DNA from: Chara braunii
Lineage: Eukaryota; Streptophyta; Charophyceae; Charales; Characeae
Length of the DNA: 25,456 nt
Assembly: GCA_003427395.1 (NCBI GenBank)
Contig: BFEA01000201.1
Coordinates: forward strand, 2,063,133-2,088,588
Direction: 5' to 3'
Positions within the stretch are counted from its first letter, which is position 1, and every line of letters starts with the position of its first letter. The position numbers were made by a program, and so were the translations under genes. This document shows, piece by piece, positions 1 through 9,082 of the stretch. The notes under the pieces were generated by a model. That model had not been told where the DNA came from. It did no database searches and saw only the letters and a list, made by a program, of their open reading frames with translations.

Positions 1-43
1 ACAAAAAAAAAAAAGAATTTTGAATCCAGCGACACCTGGGAAG

Positions 44-650
44 GCCCTCACCGAGGTGGAAGTCACACCAGTGCTTTGAGGAATGTATCTGGCCACTATG
101 TGTGGAACGTGACTGCTGTTGTTATTGCCCTTTCACTTTTGCTGCGCTGTCAGCGAGGCAGGGTGGATTCCACGCGGGGCAACAAACTGCCTCACTCACC
201 TCATACTCACACTAGTAGTGTAGCGTCCTGTATCGGACCGCGATCACAGCATAAGGGATGTTTTTTTTTTTTTTGTTTCTTCTTTTCTTCTTCATCGGAC
301 AGACGCCCTCACTGAGGGCACAGTCTCATTAGCATCTCATAGGATGTATCTGGCCAGTATGTCTGGAATGGATTGCTGTTGTTTTTGTTTTTTCTTTTCT
401 TTTCGTGTCGTTCTGGTGCCCTGCCAGTGAGGCAGGGCGGATTCCACGCGGGGCAGCAAACTGCCTCACTCACCTCATACTCACGCTAGGACTGTAGCCT
501 CCCTGTATCGGACCGCAATCACAGCGTAAGGGATGCTTTTTGTTTTGTTTTTTCTTCATTTCTTCTTCATCGGACAGACGCCCTCACTGAGGGCGCAGTC
601 TCACTAGCACCTCGTAGAATGTATCTGATGGCTATGACAGCGTCACGGAC
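44..650 (+). repeat. ~261-275 bp tandem repeat, about 2.2 copies
   Basis: The string atgtatctggcca/g recurs at 83 and 344, with a partial match (atgtatctg) at 619. The intervening sequence is repeated: ggattccacgcggggcaaca, the CTCACTCACCTCATACTCAC segment, and tcggacagacgccctcactg. Copies differ in the length of their T-rich tract (260-290 versus 535-570). No coding signal was recognised. Confidence 0.85.
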
Positions 651-789
651 GTTTCTTTTTCTTTTTCTTCTTCTTTTTTTTTGGTTCTTTTTCGGATGTA
701 ACTGCCGTGAGTACCAGGAAAGAAAATACCATGGGACCCAGGCTTGTCAAAACTTGGTGTGCGTTGAAATTCATGCTTGGCAAAAACAG

Positions 790-812
790 GACGGGGGTTA
801 GTGCTGGTTTAA
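790..812 (-). mobile_element. Probable terminal fragment of the same TTAA element family
   Basis: The sequence ggggttagtgctggtttaa resembles the right end of the family (ggggtactggtggtttaa at 3367-3384). It lies only 7 bp from the left end of copy A, giving a head-to-head arrangement. No matching left end was seen upstream in the window, so it may be a remnant. Confidence 0.35.
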
Positions 813-819
813 AACGTTT

Positions 820-1024
820 TTAAACCATCAGTACACCCTGGCCTGCAGGTGGGGTCCACTGCCCACCAAGCTTTGCCGAACAGCCAGCGCTACCCTTTTC
901 CCTTTCCCTCTTTTATGGCTGGCGCTGCCAGCCATTGTGGTCCGTTCGGCCTGAGGTGCGAAGTTTTCGGAGTAGCCGACGGAACATTGTCTGCAAGGCT
1001 GGGGTGGTGTACCCGCGGCTTAAC
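820..1024 (+). mobile_element. ~205-bp TTAA-ended inverted-repeat element, copy A
   Basis: The element begins TTAAACCATCAGTACACC and ends GGTGTACCCGCGGCTTAA, so its ends are imperfect inverted repeats starting with TTAA. Its interior (ccaagctttgccgaa, ccagcgc, a T/C-rich tract, then gctggcgctgccagcca and tggtccg) aligns along its length with the element at 16470-16677, which is 208 bp long. Two copies of almost equal length with matching ends fit a MITE-like non-autonomous DNA element. A TTAA target site is known for piggyBac-type transposases, but no transposase is present. Confidence 0.6.
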
Positions 1025-1189
1025 TACGCCAAACCTCAAGGCAAGACTGCACTACCCTGCGGAGGACTATTCTGCTTGGGGTTGGTCTTCAGCAGACTGA
1101 GAAGAGCGTCCTAATCTGGACCAGACGGGGAATGCTCCTTGTGAGACTGGAGTAGGTCACGTTGGATGTGTCCGGAAACGGAACATAAC

Positions 1190-1595
1190 TTATACCCATA
1201 GGATCGGTATTGGTCGAAAAACTGAACCTAAAACGGCCATTGGATGGTTGTTCTTTGTCCCAAACTGAACCTATTGTAACCTGATTTTATTGTTCTTGTT
1301 CCAAAGCAGATCGGTCTTGGTCCAAAACTGAACCTGACAGGCTGACACATCCATAGGATGGTTATTGGTTGAAAAAATGAACCTAACATATGCCCACTGG
1401 ATCTTTCCTGGATTGAAAAAAAAAAAAAAAAGAAATTAAGGTACTCCCATTGCATCATTCTTGGTCCAAAGCTGAACCGAACCGACTCCCATTGGATCGT
1501 TCTAGGTCCAAAAAATGAACCTAATGTACTCCCATTGGATTCTGCTAGGTTACTTCAATGGATTGGTATTGGTCCAAATCTCAACCTAGCCTACC
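1190..1595 (+). repeat. Degenerate ~50-bp tandem repeat
   Basis: About eight decayed units share the pattern cccattggatcg(t/g)tctt ggtccaaa(a)ctgaaccta. Clear units start near 1198, 1240, 1350, 1447, 1488, 1530 and 1550. An A15 run (about 1417-1431) interrupts the array. No coding potential was recognised. Confidence 0.75.
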
Positions 1596-1699
1596 GTCTT
1601 CACCCGAATAGAACGCCTGGTAATTATCACCGTATCTGGGCTGAAAGTTGTGCCAAATACAGCCATAATGACCGGGTGTTCTGTTCGGATGAAGACGGT
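1596..1699 (+). repeat. Dispersed ~104-bp repeat, copy 1
   Basis: This segment matches 12350-12452 in the same orientation along its whole length, at roughly three quarters identity by eye. The conserved blocks are gtcttcac at the start, gttgtgccaaat, taatgaccggg and gaagacgg at the end. No function was recognised. Confidence 0.65.
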
Positions 1700-1852
1700 A
1701 GTCCCATTGGATTGATCCTGCTCTAGAAATCTGGACCAAGAGAAGGTCGAGACCACGTAAATAACCTTAGCTGTGAAGTACCGGACAAGTTTTGTAAGCG
1801 TGTAGGGGTCCCGTACGCAGGTCCAAATGCATAGATGGGTAATGGATATTAC

Positions 1853-3384
1853 TTAAACCACCAGTACCCCTGAAGCAGCCTTCCCGGACATCGGTTTTAG
1901 CAAGCTACCGAACCTCTTCGTCATTTGGGAATGCGGCTGGAAAGTGGTAGTGACATGGTGGGCGACCGGTCCTTAAACGCTGGCTACCGGTATTTCTGTC
2001 CCAGTTGTTTTCCTTTTTTTTTTGGGTCCTTCTTTTCTTTTTTCTTTTTTTTCCTTTTTTTTTCTCTATTCCTTTCGTTTTCTTTTCTCCCATTGGGCGG
2101 CTGCTACTCCAAAGGTGCCGTCCAAGGCGCTTGTTGTTGGAGAGCTGTCAGGGGACGACTGGCAGAAGTCGTCATTCTCATGAAGGGCCATGCTGATCTT
2201 TGCTGTATAATTCTGTGTTCCAAGGGTAGATTCATTCTCGTTTCACCATTCTCGAAACTCGTGCAGAGAGGCAGCTTGCAGATCTTGTATGACGAGGGCC
2301 CTCGCTCCAACACTCAGCGCTAAGCACAAACGACAAAAGTCGTGGCGCTGTATATCTTTTTGTCTCGTTTCTTTGGACCTACTCCCGATATGCATGAAAG
2401 ACCAAAAATGTAGCAGTGTATCTGCCCATGTTCAAGGTAAAGATTCATTCTCATTTTGCACATTTGGTGAGGAGTGGAGCCACACCCTTTTTGGATGCTA
2501 CTCTCCAAATTTGCAAAATGAGAACGAATCTTCAGCTAGAACATGGAACTATACACCGTCATATTTTTTGTCCTTTGTGCCTGTGGAGAGCAGTGGAGCG
2601 AGGCCCAATTTCTAGATTTATGCATGTCATCCTTGCACAGGGCAGCAAGGCCCCAGGCGAGTCTCTGTTTTTTCTCTTTTTTTTTTTTTTAACCATTTCT
2701 CGGTTCATCCATGTCATCCTTTGAGCAGGGCCATACTGATCTTCTCTGTATTCTCCCGCACTCTAGGGAAGATTCATTGCAGGGCCGAACTGATCTTATC
2801 TGTATTCTTCCGTGTTCNGAATGAATCTTCAGCTAGAACATGGAACTATACACCGTCAAGAGATTCGAGCACAAAGGACAAAAATCAATGTGTTGTGCGT
2901 CCATTTTTTCTCTTCTTTTTTTTTATACCATTTCTCGGTTCATCTGTGTCATCCTTCGAGCAGGGCCATACTGATCTTCTCTGTATTCTCCCGCACTCTA
3001 GGGAAGATTCATTGCAGGGCCGAACTGATCTTATCTGTATTCTTCCGTGTTCTAGGGAAGATCCGTTCTCATTTTCCACTTTCTGATTGCACTACGGGAA
3101 GTACAGCACAGAGGATGACAGATGGGCCAGAAGCGGCGCCATTTCGGGAGGAGCAGCACACCAGTCGCGCCGTTATCAGAGGCAGAACAACTTTTTTACC
3201 CCACAACTTCGCTTTTGTTTTCTCTTTTTTTTCTTTTCAGTCTCGCCTTCTCTGGTCGCTAGTTTCCGTTTTCAAAACGAGTGACCGCTGAGGCTGGACC
3301 AAGCCTCTGCCGACGCGCTGCCGACATCCTCCTTGAATTCAGGAAGTGAAGAAAGTTTGGCTGGGCGGGGTACTGGTGGTTTAA
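1853..3384 (+). mobile_element. 1.53-kb segment bounded by perfect 18-bp inverted repeats with TTAA ends
   Basis: The left end is TTAAACCACCAGTACCCC (1853-1870) and the right end is its exact reverse complement (3367-3384). The right-end subterminal sequence (aagtttggctgggc) also matches the right end of the 16470-16677 element (aagtttgcctgggc), so the right end belongs to the same family. The interior shows no transposase; it is mostly pyrimidine-rich sequence and the ~60-bp repeat array. It could be one large non-autonomous element or two element ends that happen to face each other. Confidence 0.5.
2185..3090 (+). repeat. Array of ~60-bp related repeats in both orientations
   Basis: Units of the form gggccatactgatcttctct gtattc...gttctagggaagattcattctcattttgcac recur at about 2188, 2430, 2730, 2780, 2965 and 3015. 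Inverted units occur at about 2508-2560 and 2817-2860. A 126-bp stretch (2692-2817) repeats at 2927-3052 with few differences. A further copy of the core lies at 20530-20575 inside a foldback element. Confidence 0.7.
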
Positions 3385-3599
3385 AATCTGTGAAAACGAA
3401 GTTTTGGGAAATCAGGGCAACCCGCTAAGGTCAGGATTCTTAAAATTTTGAGCTCAACGACAAATTACTTTTGAAATGGATGAATTTTGAGCTGCGTCGC
3501 CCCAAAATAAGAAATAAAAGAGACAAGGTTAAATCGTATATCCAAACGACTTCTGGCATTATCACAAGGGATTTGCACAGATTTACTGAAGTGCCCTCC

Positions 3600-3635
3600 G
3601 AGCCGTGTGAAATTTTGTTGCCCATCACACGGCTC
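3600..3635. repeat. Perfect 11-bp hairpin with 14-nt loop
   Basis: The arms GAGCCGTGTGA (3600-3610) and TCACACGGCTC (3625-3635) are exact reverse complements. The hairpin lies in otherwise unannotated sequence between the inverted-repeat element and the first CAND1 exon. Confidence 0.8.
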
Positions 3636-3963
3636 ACCAGCTCTAAGTCACAGCAATCATATAGCCGAAACATCAAACAAGCAAACAGGCCACAAAAAAA
3701 CCAAAACCGAAAAAAGCAAACAAGCCAGAAAAAAAAGGATTTTGGCAAGAGTTTCCTGTTAATGAAGCGTGCAATTTTCGGTGCTGAACTTTCCGAATTC
3801 CCTGACCTGGTCATTTTTTGTCTCCCTCTATTTTTTTTTTCCAGACGTTTTGCTTCTGTTGGCATGCAGGAAATTGAAAGCTGCGTAGCATCGTGTTTGC
3901 ACTTGGTGACCGAACCCGAACGCTTGTGACCAAATGCGAACGAGCGTCCAAACCCTCTGAACA

Positions 3964-4188
3964 CCTTGCGTCTGAGGGTCATGTTCAAAGGTAAAATAGC
4001 GAAGCAAAGCAAAACAAAGGTAAAATAGCAAAACAAAACAAAAAGAAGACCTTGCGTCCGAGGGTCATGTCAGAGGTGTCTTTTCAGAAATTTAGCCTAA
4101 CTGTTGCGATGTCCATGCCGTGGATGAATGAATGAATGAAGGAAGGAATGAAGGAATGAAGTGAATGAATGAACAAAAATGAATAAAT
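3964..4188 (+). repeat. Short direct repeat followed by a (GAAT)n-type microsatellite
   Basis: The phrase ccttgcgtc(t/c)gagggtcatgt occurs at 3964 and 4049, separated by two AAACAAAGGTAAAATAGC-like units. From about 4122 to 4188 there is a degenerate GAAT/GAAG/GGAA tetranucleotide run. It ends about 120 bp before the first CAND1 exon. Confidence 0.75.
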
Positions 4189-4307
4189 GTATCAGTGCGG
4201 AATGCACATGGAATTTGCTATTTGTGTGGTAGTACTATATGTGGCTGATGAGGTTTTCCTTTTTTTTCTCCATTATGATGGATTTGATCTGGTGGCTTGT
4301 GTGGCAG

Positions 4308-4518
4308 CTTGTCGCCTTTGGTGAAGAAGGTGAACGAAGGGAGGGTGGTGGATATTGTGGAGTCCTTGTGCCTAAAATTGCTGACGGGAAAAGACCAACA
4401 GCGTGATATTGCCAGCATTGCTCTGAAGAAAGTAGTCCTAGAGATTTCTACTGGGACAGTGGCGCAGTGTGTGGTTGTTGCCCTCACTCCCAAGCTGACA
4501 GATGGCATCTGCGCCCCG
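4308..4518 (+). CDS. CAND1: CAND1 exon (HEAT repeats near residues 69-139)
   Basis: 211 nt: one base completing a split codon (Cys in plants), then 70 codons. The segment starts LSPLVKKV and contains LLTGKDQQRDIASIALKKVV, matching plant LAPLVKKV and LLxGKDQHRDTASIALRTVV. The acceptor is tgtggcag/C and the donor ccccg/gtaaat. In the family these N-terminal HEAT repeats contact the cullin C-terminal/RBX1 region. The second half (the STGTVAQCVVVALTPKLTDG part) is more diverged from land plants than the first half. The exon ends in phase 0. It is the most 5' CAND1 exon detected in the window. Confidence 0.95.
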
Positions 4519-5149
4519 GTAAATGGACGGCTATATTAATGGTTTGATTTTGCTTTCTCACCCACAAAGTTGTCTGCTGCTGCCGCTTTTTGTTGGTGCT
4601 TTCACATCCAGCAAGCTATTTGTTCCTGTAGCTATTTGCTGTTGTTGCTTTCACACCCGCACAGTTGTCTTTCTGTAACTTTCATTCCTGTCATTCAAGG
4701 TTGATTGCGGTCCCATCCAGCCAATTTATCCCGGGGTCGATCTGGTCCTAGTCATCAATCAAAGCTTATCTGTTATTATCATAATAGATCTAGCTTATAA
4801 TGTTTGCTATCTATCCCATGAGACATGTTGTATTCACGTCCTTCGCTTGTCTGAAAGCAGTCCCCTCTCATCACCTCTCCCCTTCTCCCCCCTCCACCAC
4901 CCCTCGCGGAAAACCTCATCATAACATACTTGAATTACACTGGTCCATCCATCCTGGTGGGTGATTGGACTTCAACCCTGGTCATCGGTTGATCTTATCG
5001 TGATGTCAATGTACTTCAACTGGCTGGTCCCCTGCAAGAGGATCTCGATGTATGCCGTGTGGAGAGAGTGTGTGTGCGTGTACTGGAACCTTGCAGGGGT
5101 TGAGTGGATATCAAGACGGTCTGGTGCCACTTTTAAACAACCGGGTCAC

Positions 5150-5210
5150 GCTTGCAGTGGTTAAGGCCTCTGGCTGCTTAGCCCAAGATCATCGGTTCAA
5201 TTCCTTGCAT
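5150..5210 (+). repeat. tRNA-like SINE head (A box and B box)
   Basis: The string ttgcagtggttaaggcc resembles the A box of a Leu/Ser-type tRNA. At 5193-5204 the string cggttcaattcc matches the RNA polymerase III B-box consensus GGTTCRANTCC. The spacing of about 40 nt is tRNA-like. Acceptor and T-stem pairing is poor, so this is not an intact tRNA gene; a tRNA-derived SINE or tRNA pseudogene is the likely reading. Confidence 0.45.
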
Positions 5211-5246
5211 GGTCGTTCCAACAGTGTGGTTATATACCCTGCGCCA

Positions 5247-5325
5247 TCGTTAGTTATTGCATCTGCCTTACAAAGAGTGTTGTCATCCTTTGTTATTGGA
5301 TCTGCCTCAGAAAGAGTGTCGTCAG
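5247..5325 (+). repeat. 39-bp tandem duplication
   Basis: The string gttattg(c/g)atctgcct(t/c)a c/gaaagagtgt occurs at 5253 and again at 5292, giving a period of 39 bp. It lies directly downstream of the tRNA-like segment and may be part of the same element. Confidence 0.7.
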
Positions 5326-5531
5326 GATTCGATCCATATGTGTCCAGGACACGAGCTGTCTACATTTGGTCAGAAAGCAGAGAGCATCCTTCCGCCTGTG
5401 AGCAGCGGGAGTGGGGTTATGATCACTTCAGCATGGGGAAATTGGGCATATTGATGTCGGGGTCGCTGCAGCATGGTCCTGGTCTCCTCTGTCTGCCAAC
5501 CTGAGTCTGCTTGTCTAGATGGCCCCATAAC

Positions 5532-5971
5532 TCGGGGTTGTGCCTGTGAAGAAGATAGGGAATCCCACCCCCTCTGCGAGTTTGGGCCCACGCTTCGGGT
5601 TTTTGCTTGATGAGGTGGCGTTAAGGGTTTGGGCTTGCAGCACGTGCGATATTCTCAGCAGTAGCTTGAGCGCCATAATTTGTTGAACACGACGAGATCC
5701 CTTAAATCTCACTGAACCAGAAGAGGACCAAGATTTGGGATCGCCAAAAGAATCGGGGTTGTGCCTGTGAAGAAGATAGGGAATCCCACCCCCTCTGCGA
5801 GTTTGGGCCCACACTTCGGGTTTTTGCTTGATGAGGTGGCGTTAAGGGTTTGGGCTTGCAGCATGTGGTACATTCTCAGCAGTAGCTTGAGCGCCATAAT
5901 TGGTTGAACACGACGAGATCCCTTAAATCTCACTGAACCAGAAGAGGACCAAGATTTGGTATCGCCAAAGG
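5532..5971 (+). repeat. 221-bp tandem duplication, two copies
   Basis: Copy 1 spans about 5532-5752 and copy 2 about 5753-5971. I count about seven substitutions by eye, several clustered at the cacgtgcgatatt/catgtggtacatt site. On the minus strand each copy carries the same open peptide (RRVQ[QP]IMALKLLLR, then LNATSSSKNPK and LAEGVGFPIFFTGTTP), although the period is not a multiple of three. No family was recognised for that peptide. Confidence 0.9.
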
Positions 5972-6280
5972 GATCTTCTGTGGTGATATCGGGTGGAGGC
6001 CTCCAGACAGGGAGGCTTTTCCCTGCATAAAACAAAGGAGAGAGCGGAAAAGGTTTTGGGAAAATGACTTTGATTCAGTGATACTGTTTTTCCCTTGAGT
6101 GCGAAGGAAAATGTGTTTGCGAAGACTTCATAAAAACAAACGAGGCCCAACAAGTTTTGCAACGTGCCTGAGTCGGGCTTTACACGTGTGTGGTCATCTG
6201 GTCATCCGCATCTGCAAGTCGAAGGTGGTCCGATGTATGATCTGCAATCGGGATGGTACAGCTGGACCTGCTTCGGACAT

Positions 6281-6331
6281 TAAGAAACTCACTGGAGTAA
6301 GAAACTCACTGGAGTAAGAAACTCACTGGAG
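6281..6331 (+). repeat. 17-bp unit repeated three times
   Basis: The unit taagaaactcactggag occurs at 6281, 6298 and 6315 without change, in the 3' part of the intron about 230 bp before the exon at 6563. Confidence 0.95.
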
Positions 6332-6562
6332 TAATGTACTCGACAGGTCACTGTCACTGAACAGGTCATGAGCTCGAAACAATCCTAATGAATGCAAGAA
6401 TGTTAGGGTTGAGCCAAAGAAAAAAGAAAAGTTAAAGAGTTGAGCTCATAGGAAAGGGATGGGGAAAAAGGAAAAACCCATGTGGAACAGGGACACTCAC
6501 TCTGACATGTTTCTGCAAATTTTTGTTTGTTTTTGTTTTCGTTCTGCTTGGCTCAATTGCAG

Positions 6563-6728
6563 GAATCTTCAACGGAGGTCCAGAGCGAGTGTCTAGATAT
6601 TCTTTGTGATTTGCTCCATAGGTTTGGTGTGCTCATGGTGGCAGACCATGAGCGAGTCCTTGCAACACTTCTGAACAAACTGGACTCTAATTTTGCAGGT
6701 TTGCGGAAGCGCGTGACACAATGTTTAG
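6563..6728 (+). CDS. CAND1: CAND1 exon (residues ~140-194)
   Basis: 166 nt, entered in phase 0 and leaving one base (G). It encodes ESSTEVQSECLDILCDLLHR and then a segment ending LRKRVTQCL. This follows plant CAND1, where the equivalent reads KCECLEIMCDVVQKYG then DDHEKLLNTLL and VRKKTVTCI. The acceptor is caattgcag/GAA and the donor tttag/gtaaaa. Two amphipathic helices typical of one HEAT repeat are visible: SECLDILCDLLHRFG, and ERVLATLLNKL with the following LRKR. It is the natural continuation of the previous exon across a 2,044-bp intron. Confidence 0.95.
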
Positions 6729-6926
6729 GTAAAAGACGATTCTCCGTCCATCCATCCGTCCATTCTGAGTGATTTCCTTTCGGTACTGGTTGTATCTACG
6801 AGCTGTGAATGGGATGGGAGTTAGCATGTTTGGCGAATCATGTAATCGCGTCTCAAATGATTGAATTTTGTGATACTAGTGAATTTAGGGCAAAAGGTCA
6901 ATAAAGGTGACTTGTTGTTTCTTCCA

Positions 6927-7105
6927 CGCACGGGAACCCCGGGCATCAGACCCCCCTGGGCAACACACCCGGGTGCATGGCCGGCGTGACAATCTTCCTA
7001 GGTTTTAAAGGGACAAAAGGGGTTTAAAGGGGGTGCCTCTGTTTTCTATTCAGTGAGGAATTCTAAGGTGACCCTTGGCCAAAAGTCTTAAAAACTGTCA
7101 TGGCG
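6927..7105 (+). repeat. GC-rich dispersed repeat, copy a
   Basis: Order of blocks: a GC-rich head (gggaaccccgggcatcagac ... acccgggtgcatggccggcg), then gtgacaatcttcctagg, then ttaaagggacaaaaggggtttaaagggggtgcc, then aaggtgacccttggccaaaagtc. The head and cttcctagg block reappear in the same orientation at 23390-23457. The TTTAAA-rich and AAAAGTC blocks reappear in the opposite orientation at 23125-23245. Confidence 0.7.
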
Positions 7106-8345
7106 AATCTTGTCACTGATTGTTTGATTGCATAAAGATCCAAGGGAGTTGCTCGTCCAGGCTGTGTAGAGTAAAACCTGCTTAGGGTGAGCACACAAAT
7201 CACCAAGCAAAGACTCTGCTTTGTGAATAAACATGTTCATGTACTATTACAACTGATGGCAGTGTTGTCATAGTATCTGTACATGCCCTAATGAGGAATT
7301 CTCGTGCAGAGTTCATCCAATGTGCACTGCATGACTGGCTGTGGTAGTCAGGGATGCCGATAAGAGGTCTTAGAACTTTCAGATGTATTGGCGAAGCTGT
7401 TTTTTTGGACATGCTCATTTTCTTTTGGGACAGTCTCCCAGTTGCAAGCGTTTACCTTGGGGCAATGTCGTATTGGCGAAGGTATTTTTTTTTTGATATG
7501 TTAACTAATATCAAGAGTCCATCAACGGCAACTTTTAGATGTAATCTTTGCACTTGAAACGGTTTTCACCTTTTTGCAGTCCCAGATGCAGGCCCTAGAG
7601 TTCGATCCCCAGACCTCACCTTACCCATGTACAGTATCGAGTTGACCCCCGAGTGTTTGAACCCGTGACCTGTGTTTCGGTAGTTGGTTGTTTGTCTGTC
7701 GTAGGTCTGTGTAGATGAAGGGGTTCGATCTTTAGGTCTGTCAAGTAGGGGTCATAACTGTGTAGAGGTCGAAACTGCTAGGCTAGAGGTCTGTAGGTGA
7801 GTCGCAAGTCCAACTGCGTTGGGTCGGCAGTGCGACCTCATGCAGTCAGGGTTACCAGTGCCAGTCGTACGGAGTCCGGTCAAGCAAGTACCGTGTGGGA
7901 CTGCACACCCAGGGCCTGGTGGAAAGCGGCAGACCAGCGGCAAACAGAAGTATAAATCAAGAGCAGCGCCCATCAATTCATTGATTCGCTGCGTAAGCCA
8001 TGTGGAAGTGTTGCTACAGCGTCTTGTGCGAAGGTGGTCTGCAGGTTGCCCGAAGACGAAGTGGGCTGCTGACGAGAGAGATCGTAGCCATAGTCAGTAG
8101 TGATAGAGCGGCCATAACTGCTGTAGAAGGAAGATAGGATTAGTGTGTGTGTGTGTGTGGTGGTATTCAGGGTGATCCAGAGTTGAGTATGTGCGAACGG
8201 TGGTATCGGACACAGTGACGAAAGTTGGTGTGCAAGCGATGCGGCATAGTTGTTGAAGTGATTTTGCATCTTAACTGTGTTCTCGTTTTCCATATCTCTG
8301 AGCTTTGAGTGGGCGCGAAGCGCCAGTGTGAATCGCCATCTGTTT

Positions 8346-8497
8346 GCATGTATGTGAAGTGGAAAAGAAAGCGAGTCTGATTGCATACTGGAATGGAAGT
8401 TTGAGAGAGATGGGAAGGAAGATAGGATACCGGGATGTGAACAGAGAGGAGGGAGGAAGAGGTGGAGATAGTGGGAATTAGTCCATTAACATGTATA

Positions 8498-8579
<82 letters not shown>

Positions 8580-8811
8580 ATTGTTACGTGGGCTACTAAC
8601 CCTCTCGAGCTTGTTGTTGCATTGCCTCTTAGTCATGCATGTATGCGAAGTGGAAAAGAAAGCGAGTCTGATTGCATACTGAATGGAAGTTTGAGAGAGA
8701 TGGGAAGGAAGATAGGATACCGGGATGTGAACAGAGAGGAGGGAGGAAGAGGTGGAGATGGTGGGAATTAGTCCATTAACATGTATAGACGTGTGTGTGT
8801 GTGTGTGTGCG

Positions 8812-8857
<46 letters not shown>

Positions 8858-8913
8858 ATTGTTACGTTGGCTACTAACCCTCTCGAGCTTGTTGTTGCAT
8901 TGCCTCTTAGTCA
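8346..8913 (+). repeat. ~280-291 bp tandem duplication containing (GT)n(GA)n
   Basis: Both copies contain gaagtggaaaagaaagcgag (8356 and 8647), a GGGAAGGAAGATAGGATACC block, a compound (GT)n gcgtgc (GA)n run, and taattgttacgt followed by ctctcgagcttgttgttgca. Copy 1 runs to about 8636 and copy 2 to about 8913. The copies are almost identical outside the microsatellites, which differ in length: the GT run is about 40 versus 19 nt, and the GA run about 31 versus 41 nt. Confidence 0.9.
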
Positions 8914-8961
8914 TTGCTCTCAACAGTGGGGTTGTTTGAAAGCGGTCAAAATTGAAACCAA

Positions 8962-8962
<1 letters not shown>

Positions 8963-9033
<71 letters not shown>
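8963..9033 (+). repeat. (TG)n(GA)n compound microsatellite
   Basis: About 26 TG units are followed by about 10 GA units, ending 50 bp before the CAND1 exon at 9083. It is not part of the upstream tandem duplication but has the same GT-then-GA order. Confidence 0.95.
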
Positions 9034-9082
9034 TTGTGCTGAAGCACCTATTTGTTTTGTTATGGTTTGTCTCTGGATGCAG

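Larger units (their letters stand above)
1..4307 (+). other. Upstream intron or 5' flank, repeat-rich, no supported exon
   Basis: The first detected CAND1 exon is entered inside a codon, so this stretch is most simply the 3' part of an intron more than 4.3 kb long. I looked for the preceding exon (it should encode something like DVSGLAVK and end AAGTG/gt) and did not find one. The stretch is filled by tandem and dispersed repeats (listed separately), T-rich tracts at 2010-2090 and 2661-2690, and A-rich sequence at 3690-3740. Part of it could instead be promoter and flank if an upstream exon was missed. Confidence 0.7.
4519..6562 (+). other. CAND1 intron with SINE-like head and 221-bp tandem duplication
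   Basis: A 2,044-bp GT-AG intron. It contains unique-looking T/C-rich sequence (4540-4930), a tRNA-like segment (5152-5205), a 39-bp duplication (about 5247-5325), the 221-bp tandem duplication (5532-5971) and a 17-bp unit repeated three times just after 6280. Confidence 0.85.
6729..9082 (+). other. CAND1 intron with GC-rich repeat and compound microsatellites
   Basis: A 2,354-bp GT-AG intron. It holds a GC-rich dispersed repeat (about 6927-7105), mostly unique-looking sequence with several short open frames but no family match (7110-8130), and a ~285-bp tandem duplication with three (GT)n(GA)n microsatellites (8346-9033). Confidence 0.85.

Noticed and set aside
3440-4036. A 198-codon open frame on the minus strand, overlapping a 152-codon open frame on the plus strand
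   Set aside because: The composition is dominated by Phe/Leu/Cys from T-rich sequence opposite an A-rich tract. No family was recognised and the region is open in opposing frames, as A/T-rich DNA often is. No splice or start context supports either.
5150-5210. An intact tRNA gene
   Set aside because: A and B boxes are present but acceptor, anticodon and T stems do not pair properly, so only a tRNA-like SINE head is reported.
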